Below are positions 34,359 through 41,414 of a stretch of DNA of 64,000 nucleotides, one piece after another. The DNA is from Candidatus Defluviilinea proxima (GTDB lineage Bacteria; Chloroflexota; Anaerolineae; Anaerolineales; Villigracilaceae). Position 1 is the first letter of the stretch. The number at the start of each line of letters is the position of its first letter. The notes beneath the pieces were generated by a model that saw only the letters and a list, made by a program, of their open reading frames with translations, did not search any database and was not told the origin of the DNA. The position numbers and the translations under genes are program-made. Location of the stretch: contig JADKIW010000001.1 in NCBI GenBank assembly GCA_016721115.1, positions 3,239,501 to 3,303,500 on the forward strand, read 5' to 3'.

Positions 34359-35975
34359 ATGAAACTTGTAACAGTCGAACAAATGCAGACAATCGAAAAG
34401 GAAGCTGACGCCAGCGGCTTGACCTTTGAAATGATGATGGAAAACGCCGGTCAGGGATTGGCGGATGTTGTCCTCGATCTATTCGTTGACGAGATCGAGC
34501 CTGAAGTTGTGGGTCTTGTTGGCCCCGGCAACAATGGTGGCGATACCCTGATCGCATTAACCGCACTAGCTATCGAAGGCTGGAAGGCGCGTGCCTATCT
34601 TGTCAAACGCAAGAAGGATGATCTCGTGAAGCGCTTTACTGAAGCGGGCGGTGAGGTCATCAGTGGCAAGGACGCTTTCGACCAACTGGCGGAGACTCTT
34701 GAAGTTGCCGATGTCCTTTTGGATGGTGTACTTGGTACTGGTGTTGAACTCCCATTGAAAAAGGATATAGCTGAACTCCTTTCCGAAGTCAATGATGTTT
34801 TGGAAAGTCTCGATGAAGCGCCGTTCGTGATCGCCGTGGACTGTCCGTCTGGTGTGGATTGTGACAGCGGTGAAGTTGCTGAAGAAACTATTCCTGCTGA
34901 TCTCACGGTCACCATGGAAGCCGTCAAACAAGGACTGTTGAAACTGCCTGCGTTTGAATACACGGGCGAGCTCGAAGTGGTGGATATTGGTTTGGCAGAC
35001 GATCTTGCATCTGTCAAAGAAGTCAAAACAGAAGTTGCAGTGGAAGATTTCGTTGCGTCGCTGTTGCCGGAACGTCCACTCGAATCACACAAAGGGACGT
35101 TTGGCACTGCGCTCATAGCGGCGGGATCGGTCAATTACACAGGAGCAGCCGTCCTTGCGGGAGAGGCGGCGTATCGCTCAGGTGCAGGACTCGTAACGTT
35201 GGCAGTCCCCGCTCCTTTGCAGACAGCGTTGGCAGGTCAAATCCCCGAAGCGACATGGGTTTTGCTTCCTCATGAAAAAGGTGGGATTTCTTCCCTCGCG
35301 GCGGAAGTCCTTGCGAAGAATTTTGAGCATGCCTCTGTTTTGTTGATTGGCCCCGGCCTTGGTATGGAAGATTCCACAAAAGATTTTGTCAAAAACCTTC
35401 TTGATGTAAAGAACATTGTAAAGAAAAAGGCCCCAAGTATTGGTTTCGTGCATACGGAAGTTGAGAAGAAAGATGATGTTGAAATAAAACTGCCGCCCAT
35501 GGTCGTGGATGCGGATGGATTGAAACTGCTTGCGCAAGTCAAGGATTGGTATAAGAAGCTTCCTGCAGATGCGATCTTGACCCCTCATCCTGGTGAAATG
35601 TCTGTGTTGACCGGGTTATCAAAAGAAGAGATTCAGGAAGACCGACAGACGATTGCGAGTAAGTATGCAAAAGAGTGGGGGCACGTCGTTGTGTTGAAAG
35701 GTGCGTTTACTCTGGTTGCTTCGCCTGATGGTCGTGTGACCGTCATTCCGGTGGCGACTCCCGCATTGGCTCGTGCTGGGACTGGTGACGTTCTCGCGGG
35801 ACTGATCGCTGGCCTGCGTGCCCAGGGCTTGGATGCCTTTGATGCTGCCGTCGCTGGTGCATGGATCCATGCACAGGCTGGTCTTTATGCCGCAGATGAT
35901 CTCGGCACAACTGCGTCTGTGTTGGCAAGCGATGTCTTGAACTCGATCCCTGATGTGTTGAGCGATCTGGAATAA
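34359..35975 (+). CDS. nnrD: Bifunctional NAD(P)H-hydrate epimerase / dehydratase
   Basis: A ~538-residue fusion that repairs damaged NAD(P)HX. The N-terminal YjeF_N epimerase (residues 1-210) shows MMENAGQGLADVV, GPGNNGGDTLIAL and DCPSGVDCDSG. The C-terminal ADP-dependent dehydratase (~235-530) has HKGTFGTALIAAGS, GPGLGM, VVDADGLKLL, LTPHPGEMSVL and ARAGTGDVLAGLIAGL. A lysine-rich insert of roughly 28 residues (KNIVKKKAPS...KKDDVEIKLP) precedes VVDADG. The start at 34359 follows a GGAG site; an upstream TTG at 34347 is less likely. Cytoplasmic metabolite-repair enzyme. Confidence 0.92.
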   Translation: MKLVTVEQMQTIEKEADASGLTFEMMMENAGQGLADVVLDLFVDEIEPEVVGLVGPGNNGGDTLIALTALAIEGWKARAYLVKRKKDDLVKRFTEAGGEVISGKDAFDQLAETLEVADVLLDGVLGTGVELPLKKDIAELLSEVNDVLESLDEAPFVIAVDCPSGVDCDSGEVAEETIPADLTVTMEAVKQGLLKLPAFEYTGELEVVDIGLADDLASVKEVKTEVAVEDFVASLLPERPLESHKGTFGTALIAAGSVNYTGAAVLAGEAAYRSGAGLVTLAVPAPLQTALAGQIPEATWVLLPHEKGGISSLAAEVLAKNFEHASVLLIGPGLGMEDSTKDFVKNLLDVKNIVKKKAPSIGFVHTEVEKKDDVEIKLPPMVVDADGLKLLAQVKDWYKKLPADAILTPHPGEMSVLTGLSKEEIQEDRQTIASKYAKEWGHVVVLKGAFTLVASPDGRVTVIPVATPALARAGTGDVLAGLIAGLRAQGLDAFDAAVAGAWIHAQAGLYAADDLGTTASVLASDVLNSIPDVLSDLE

Positions 35976-35983
35976 AAAGTAAT

Positions 35984-36036
35984 CTGGTAGTTGAGTAGCC
36001 CCGAATGCTCTTTGAGGGGCGTATCGAAACCACCAG
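35984..36036. repeat. Palindromic repeat after nnrD
   Basis: The element runs from CTGGTAGTTGAGTAGCCCC to GGGGCGTATCGAAACCACCAG-type inverted arms with few mismatches. It resembles a widespread dispersed palindrome class and lies between the stop codon and the terminator. Confidence 0.6.
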
Positions 36037-36050
36037 AGATGAATTGAATC

Positions 36051-36087
36051 AAAAAGAGGAGACTGGTTTCCAGTCTCCTCTTTTTTT
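36051..36087. terminator. Bidirectional terminator between nnrD and the SPFH gene
   Basis: AAAAAGAGGAGACTGG and its complement (36051-36066, 36070-36085) form a 16-base stem with a TTT loop and T-run. It sits between two convergent genes and can serve both. Confidence 0.9.
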
Positions 36088-36101
36088 ATCTATTCTCTAA
36101 C

Positions 36102-37142
36102 CTAGCTATTCATGAACGCTTCGAGGTTTTCCTTGCTGATGCGGAATGCCTTGCCGACTTTCTTTGCTTTCAAGCTTCCGTCATTGATCGCTTCGAGGAT
36201 ATCTGCTTCAGTCACTTTCATAACCTGAGCCGCCTCGGCGGGGGTCATGATATCTGCCATCTTGCCAGCGGGAGCACCACCGCCTGCACCTGTATTTTGC
36301 ATGCCGCCTTGAAGGGCTTGTCCCATCAAGTTGCCGATGCCCATACCAGCGCCGATGCCAGCCGTGAGACCTGCGCCACCGCTCTGGTTGTTCGCCGCAT
36401 CGCGCATCGCGTCTGCCGCTTGCAGTTGTGTGTAGGTGGCCATATCGAGCATGCCCATATCGCGCAATTCCTGTGCCGACTTGCTGGACGGCTTGAGGTT
36501 GCCAATATAGAACGACTTGAGCACGAGGCCCAACGCTTCGAAGTCATCCTGTGCCTTCGCGCGGACAGCCGCGCCGACTTCTTCAGTCAAGCCGATCAGG
36601 TCAACTACACTCTTGGCAGAAGTGGTCTCGCCTAAAACGTCCTGAAGCGTGGAAAGCAACATTGTCTTTACACGCTCTTCAATGTCTGTAGTCTTGTATG
36701 CGCCTTGTGAGCCAACCACCTGGGTTACGAACTGTTGCGGGTCTTTTACTTGATACGAGAACGTACCGAAACCCTGAAGAAGTGCCACGCCCAATCCCAT
36801 ACCTGGGTTGCGGACGATGATCGGTTGCGGAGTGCCCCACTTCTCGTTTGCAAATTCTTTCATCGAAACAAAATACACTTCTGCGGGGAAGGGTGTGCGG
36901 TCGTTAAATGCCTTGCCGATGAAATCAATTAATTTCGGAATATTTGCTGTAGCAATGGTGTGACGCCCGCCTCGGAAAACATCCAAAGCCTGCCCGTCAC
37001 GGAAGAACACAGCCGCCTGTGACTCGCGCACGATCACTTGTGAACCGATGCGATAATCGCCGATCCCTTGTTCCGGGAAACGATGGACGATCTCATCCTT
37101 CATCTCGCTCGGGTATTCGATAACATCAAAAATTCTCGCCAT
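36102..37142 (-). CDS. SPFH-domain protein with C-terminal excisionase-type HTH
   Basis: A 346-residue protein starting at MARIFDVIEYP (AAAGGAG upstream; the frame reaches 37208 without a better start). Residues ~1-240 form an SPFH/band-7 domain of the YdjI or virion-core-like type. A Gly/Ala-rich flexible stretch follows (GGAGLTAGIGAGMGIGN). The last ~50 residues (MTPAEAAQVMKVTEADILEA...AFRISKENLEAFM) form an excisionase/MerR-like winged-helix fold. SPFH proteins oligomerise on membranes; here the extra domain may bind a partner or DNA. No signal peptide or transmembrane helix is seen. Monocistronic. Confidence 0.85.
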   Translation of the reverse strand: MARIFDVIEYPSEMKDEIVHRFPEQGIGDYRIGSQVIVRESQAAVFFRDGQALDVFRGGRHTIATANIPKLIDFIGKAFNDRTPFPAEVYFVSMKEFANEKWGTPQPIIVRNPGMGLGVALLQGFGTFSYQVKDPQQFVTQVVGSQGAYKTTDIEERVKTMLLSTLQDVLGETTSAKSVVDLIGLTEEVGAAVRAKAQDDFEALGLVLKSFYIGNLKPSSKSAQELRDMGMLDMATYTQLQAADAMRDAANNQSGGAGLTAGIGAGMGIGNLMGQALQGGMQNTGAGGGAPAGKMADIMTPAEAAQVMKVTEADILEAINDGSLKAKKVGKAFRISKENLEAFMNS

Positions 37143-37316
37143 GATTTTCTCCTTTTGAAGAACGTTAATTTGATTATAGTCCAATTTTTTCGTGCTGAGC
37201 GCAGTCAAAGCGCTGTTATTTTATACAACTCTCTATACGATTCTCATCCCCCAAACGTTTCACTCCTCACTTCCCTGATCCTCGCTGATAAACGCCTCTT
37301 TCTTACCCCAAGCCTG

Positions 37317-38111
37317 TTACGCCTTCATCGGCCTTCCTGTCCCCTTATCCTTGATCATCATCACCTCGGCCATGATGCTGACCGCGATCTCTTCTGGAGT
37401 CTCAGCATTTAGTTCCAATCCAATCGGCGAATGGACCTTCGCGATCAATTCCTCAGCCACGCCTTGTTCTTTCAACGCCTTGACCGTTGTCAGCCACCGA
37501 CGCTTCGACCCAATGACGCCAATATATGCCGCATCTGATGCAAGCAGACTTGGTAGTCCCTTTGCATCCACGCTGGAGCCTCGGCTGGTCACGATCAAAT
37601 ATGTTTGGGGTGTTATTTTGAGTTGCTCTGATAGTTTCCCCATCTCAACGGGATAATACACATCCGCCCCCGGCACGGACTCGGGTGTACAAAACTCCTC
37701 GCGGTCATCGTTGACAGCGACGCGGAACCCAAGCCACTTCGCCAAATGGACAACTGCCTTGCCAACATGACCCGCGCCAATGACTACGATCATCGCAGGG
37801 GGAAGGATCGGTTCCACAAAGACCTCCACAGTTCCGCCACATACACCTGGGTCGCCGCGCGAGGGATCGGACATGGTATACGATAACGTTTGCATATCGC
37901 CGCTCTTCAACGACTCAAGCGCCGCTTTGATAACGCGATTCTCTAATTCCCCGCCACCGACTGTCCCGATAAATTTCCCATCGGGATACACAAGCATCTT
38001 ACTGCCCACATGCCTTGGCGTGGACCCTTCGCTTTTTGTAACCGTACACAAAGCGGCAGATTCGTTATTCTTTTCTAATTCAGAGAGGACTTGATAGATT
38101 GAGTTTGCCAT
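37317..38111 (-). CDS. XdhC/CoxI-family molybdenum-cofactor chaperone
   Basis: A 264-residue XdhC/CoxI protein. Members bind molybdenum cofactor, help its sulfuration and insert it into xanthine-dehydrogenase-type enzymes. The N-terminal XdhC_CoxI domain shows SEGSTPRHVGSKMLV and GTVGGGELE. The C-terminal Rossmann domain has VVIGAGHVGKAVVHLAKWLG and the conserved YIGVIGSKRRW. A likely client, the molybdenum hydroxylase at 41415-44393, lies on the same strand 3 kb upstream, separated by two unrelated genes. Confidence 0.88.
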   Translation of the reverse strand: MANSIYQVLSELEKNNESAALCTVTKSEGSTPRHVGSKMLVYPDGKFIGTVGGGELENRVIKAALESLKSGDMQTLSYTMSDPSRGDPGVCGGTVEVFVEPILPPAMIVVIGAGHVGKAVVHLAKWLGFRVAVNDDREEFCTPESVPGADVYYPVEMGKLSEQLKITPQTYLIVTSRGSSVDAKGLPSLLASDAAYIGVIGSKRRWLTTVKALKEQGVAEELIAKVHSPIGLELNAETPEEIAVSIMAEVMMIKDKGTGRPMKA

Positions 38112-38131
38112 TTTATTTATTTAACAAGAAC

Positions 38132-38227
38132 AACTCCGAAGGAGTGGAATGATTGTTAGCGGATATTTATTTTGAACCCCGAAGGGGTGTCCTAGGTTGT
38201 GTTGATAATGACACCCTTTCAGGGTTT
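38132..38227. repeat. Compound palindromic repeat upstream of xdhC
   Basis: A small palindrome ACTCCGAAGGAGT (from 38133) is followed by inverted arms 38175-38191 and 38210-38226 (AACCCCGAAGGGGTGTC against GACACCCTTTCAGGGTT, two mismatches). It has the look of a dispersed element rather than a promoter or terminator. Confidence 0.6.
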
Positions 38228-38276
38228 GGCTACGTGTTATCGTAATCTAAAATTAGTTCATCCCTTAGGGATTTAT

Positions 38277-39620
38277 CTATCGTTCCAACAGTCCTAACAC
38301 CACGGGCAATAACTGCTTCTTCCTCGAAACTACACCGGGCGCGTCGCGTGTGCCATCAGGCAATGGAGGATAGGGGATGTCTGCAAGGATGGGGGGCGGA
38401 TTGGATGAGATGATGAGTCTGCTGGAGCCACGTACCACATCGGTGATGAGGAGCATGGCAAAGTCGAGGCCGCGCTTATCTCTGAGCGCATCGAGAGCGC
38501 TGGTGAGCGGACCCAAGTGCTCAGCCAATTGCATGATGTCTGTTACTTCGGCTTGGGCTACAGCGAATTTGAATCCGCCAGCCTCGAATGGTTTGATATC
38601 GGTGCTGACCACTTCCTCTGGTTTGCGATTGGAAAGCCCTGCACCAGCGGATAACACGGCCTTACCAAACGACTCAACTGTTTCGCCTTTGAGCGGACTT
38701 CCACCCACAAAAGCCCAACGCGCCAGGCGTTCGGCGGCGGTCTTGTCACGAGGCGTGGTGGTGGGAGATGTCAGGATGAGCGTATCAGATAAAAGTCCAG
38801 CAAGAAGCGCACCGGCGAGATCAGGCGGCATGGAGAGCCCGGCTTCGGCGGTCAACTCACACACAAGCGTGGAAGTTGATCCCACCACATCCACAGTAAA
38901 GCGGATCGGTTGATGCGTATACGGATTACCGAGTCGGTGATGATCCAGGATCTCCAATAATTCAGCTTCTTCGAGCGCGGCGATGGATTGGCGTGGCTCG
39001 TTGTGGTCTACGAGAATGATCTTGAGGCGCGGCGGGTTAAGGACATCTCGCTGACGCGCGATGCCGAGGTACAAACCATTTTCATCTGTTACCCAATATT
39101 CATTATGCTCATCGCGTAATAAGCGATTAAGTGAATCGCGGATGTGTGCATTCGCGTTGTATTTGGGAACGGTCGTATCTGCCGCGTCCTTGCATTGGGC
39201 AGTCATCATCTCGCGCACGGTGGTATCGCCGGGGCGTGGGCCAAGCGTTTCAGAAAAATATTTGAAGAGACTATACCCATGAACGATGCCATATGGTTTG
39301 CCGTCTTCATCCACCACTGGGGCGATGCCGCCTGTACGGCTGGCAAGAGTCCACGCCGCGCCGAGTTGTGCTTCGGGGCGAATGCTATCGAGCCGTATCA
39401 TCACCGATTCAAAGCGAGGCGATGCATCGGTGAGCAATACGGGCGCATCGAGGTTGAGTTGCTTCAATACCCACGCGCTTTGCGGGTTGAGTGCGCCTGC
39501 CCGTGCCGCAACGGTATCGATACCATCACGTTCGCGTAACAGCCAGGCGTATCCCATCGCAGATGCGATGGTGTCTGTGTCAGGGTTGACGTGTCCGATT
39601 ACGTATATTTTAGATTGCAT
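38277..39620 (-). CDS. CBS-domain manganese-dependent inorganic pyrophosphatase
   Basis: A 447-residue family II pyrophosphatase with regulatory CBS domains. DHH-type metal ligands are visible in GHVNPDTDTIAS, VDHNE and LDHHRLGN; the DHHA2 domain ends with SSRLIISSNPP near the C-terminus. Two CBS motifs (residues ~70-200) lie between the first and second metal motifs. In homologues they bind adenine nucleotides and control activity. It hydrolyses PPi released by biosynthesis, in the cytoplasm. The stop of the HD-GYP gene downstream is on the same strand, with nine bases between the genes. Confidence 0.88.
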   Translation of the reverse strand: MQSKIYVIGHVNPDTDTIASAMGYAWLLRERDGIDTVAARAGALNPQSAWVLKQLNLDAPVLLTDASPRFESVMIRLDSIRPEAQLGAAWTLASRTGGIAPVVDEDGKPYGIVHGYSLFKYFSETLGPRPGDTTVREMMTAQCKDAADTTVPKYNANAHIRDSLNRLLRDEHNEYWVTDENGLYLGIARQRDVLNPPRLKIILVDHNEPRQSIAALEEAELLEILDHHRLGNPYTHQPIRFTVDVVGSTSTLVCELTAEAGLSMPPDLAGALLAGLLSDTLILTSPTTTPRDKTAAERLARWAFVGGSPLKGETVESFGKAVLSAGAGLSNRKPEEVVSTDIKPFEAGGFKFAVAQAEVTDIMQLAEHLGPLTSALDALRDKRGLDFAMLLITDVVRGSSRLIISSNPPPILADIPYPPLPDGTRDAPGVVSRKKQLLPVVLGLLER

Positions 39621-39628
39621 AGGTTTGA

Positions 39629-41299
39629 TTATATCTTGCCTTGCTCCACCAGTTGCAGGAATTTGTTTACCACGTATGGGTCAAAGTGGGTTCCCGATTC
39701 ACTGAGTAGGTATTTTACAGCTTCGTCCCGGCTCCATGCTTTGCGGTATGGACGGTCGGATGTCAGCGCATCCCACACATCGGCCACGGCAAAGATGCGG
39801 GCAGATGTGGGAATTTCGTATTCCTTGAGCTTGCGTGGGTAGCCACTTCCATCCCATTTTTCATGGTGACAATAAGGGATCTCAAGGGCTTTTTCCAAAA
39901 ACGGGATCTCTCTGAGCAACTCATATGCGGTTTCTGGATGATTCATGACAACGCGCCGTTCTTTCTCGGTAAGCGGGCCTTCCTTGCGCAAGATCTCATC
40001 GGGGATTCCCATCTTGCCAATATCGTGCAGAATGGACCCACGCCGTATGTGTTCCACTTCCTCTTCGGGGATATTCATCGCTCTTGCCATGGCGACAGTT
40101 GTTTCTGTGACCCGACGCGAATGCCCCTCTGTTTCTTTATCCCGCAATTCCAGAGTCTTGGCCCAGCCTTCGAGGGTTGTATCGTACGCTTCGGCCAGTT
40201 CCTTCGTTCTCAAGCGGACTCGTTTCTCAAGGTCTACGTTCAAATCTCTCAACTCTTGCTCAAGTTCTTTGAGGGCCGTGATATCGTGTGAGATGTAGAT
40301 GCGCCCTGTCATTTCCTTGTTCATGTCATATAAGGGCCAGACGGTCAGCTCGTAGTAGACAGTTTTACTGCCTACATTAAACGTGGCTTCCGCGCGCGCA
40401 TACGAGACATGTGTATACAGTTTGATCGGGATGGGGAAATGTTCGAAGATCTGTTTTGCAGGGTGACCGATCACTTCTTCTGCTTCTTTATCAAGCAAGG
40501 TGAGCATTGCCGTGTTGATGTCAATGACCACATGTTGGTTGTTGAGGATCACGACCGGGTCCACCATGGCTTCGAAGAGACGGTCACGACCTACGGGCAC
40601 AACATCAAAGAGTTTGTGGCGAAATAATCCCCACGCGATAAGCAGATTTGCTATCATGCTTGTGAAAGGCGTTGCATCTCGTTGTGGCGTGATTTGGATC
40701 CCGATCAACGGGAGAATTGTCCCGAAAATTGGGATGAGAAAGCCAGGGATGATGAGCGCTAATTGAGTGCGATACAGGTTATGGGGTTGAAGGAAGCGAC
40801 GAAGCAAAAGTCCTGCCGCCCAAAAAGTGGTGGCGTAACTGTAGAAAGCGTATCCGTATATGAACCATGTGAAATCGTATGTCAATTCCGGGAATGGTTG
40901 TCCGGAGATCAAGTGAGGATTGGGATAGATCAGATGATGCAGGTCATTCGTTGCCAAAACCAGTATGAATACAATGGGCACGATGAGAGAAAGATAAAAT
41001 AACCTGCGATGGTTATTGAGTTTGTATTCGCTGTATTGCACGGTGAAAACTGGCAGGGAGACAACTACCAAAAGAGTTGCCAGCCATTGCAAGCTATCCC
41101 AGAATAATTTTTCGTTCAGGCTGGGGCTGAGCAGCTCGATGATATAGCTCAATATCCAAAGCGTTTGACCCGCTACATACCACACAAAAATGGATGCGCC
41201 TTTTGCCGTACGACGCCTCCATGTGTAATACAAAACTCCCGCCGATAATGCGAGTGAGATGATGTAGGGTGTTAGGTGAAATAATTCAGCACGATGCAT
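39629..41299 (-). CDS. 7TM-PAS-HD-GYP cyclic-di-GMP phosphodiesterase-type protein
   Basis: A 556-residue signalling protein. The N-terminal region of seven transmembrane helices is of the histidine-kinase-associated 7TM type (residues ~8-225). A PAS domain (~240-350, DPVVILNNQHVVIDINTAM) and a coiled-coil linker follow. The HD-GYP domain (~385-545) carries LHDIGKMGIPD and HHEKWDGSGYP. All metal-site residues of an active HD-GYP appear present, so hydrolysis of c-di-GMP or a related dinucleotide is expected. No diguanylate cyclase is in the window. It ends nine bases before the pyrophosphatase ATG on the opposite end of that intergenic gap. Confidence 0.9.
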   Translation of the reverse strand: MHRAELFHLTPYIISLALSAGVLYYTWRRRTAKGASIFVWYVAGQTLWILSYIIELLSPSLNEKLFWDSLQWLATLLVVVSLPVFTVQYSEYKLNNHRRLFYLSLIVPIVFILVLATNDLHHLIYPNPHLISGQPFPELTYDFTWFIYGYAFYSYATTFWAAGLLLRRFLQPHNLYRTQLALIIPGFLIPIFGTILPLIGIQITPQRDATPFTSMIANLLIAWGLFRHKLFDVVPVGRDRLFEAMVDPVVILNNQHVVIDINTAMLTLLDKEAEEVIGHPAKQIFEHFPIPIKLYTHVSYARAEATFNVGSKTVYYELTVWPLYDMNKEMTGRIYISHDITALKELEQELRDLNVDLEKRVRLRTKELAEAYDTTLEGWAKTLELRDKETEGHSRRVTETTVAMARAMNIPEEEVEHIRRGSILHDIGKMGIPDEILRKEGPLTEKERRVVMNHPETAYELLREIPFLEKALEIPYCHHEKWDGSGYPRKLKEYEIPTSARIFAVADVWDALTSDRPYRKAWSRDEAVKYLLSESGTHFDPYVVNKFLQLVEQGKI

Positions 41300-41305
41300 A
41301 CATTG

Positions 41306-41340
41306 AAGACTTCCGAAGTCTATCAGACTTCGGAAGTCTT
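41306..41340. terminator. Strong hairpin between the molybdenum hydroxylase and HD-GYP genes
   Basis: A perfect 16-base stem (41306-41321 with 41325-41340) and a three-base loop. It lies 75 bases past the hydroxylase stop and just before the HD-GYP gene. Confidence 0.75.
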
Positions 41341-41414
41341 TGCACGATATAAAAGTCCCAACGGTAGTTTATCTGAGAAGGTGTTGATACGTTGGAGCCT
41401 TCGCGATGATGGTG

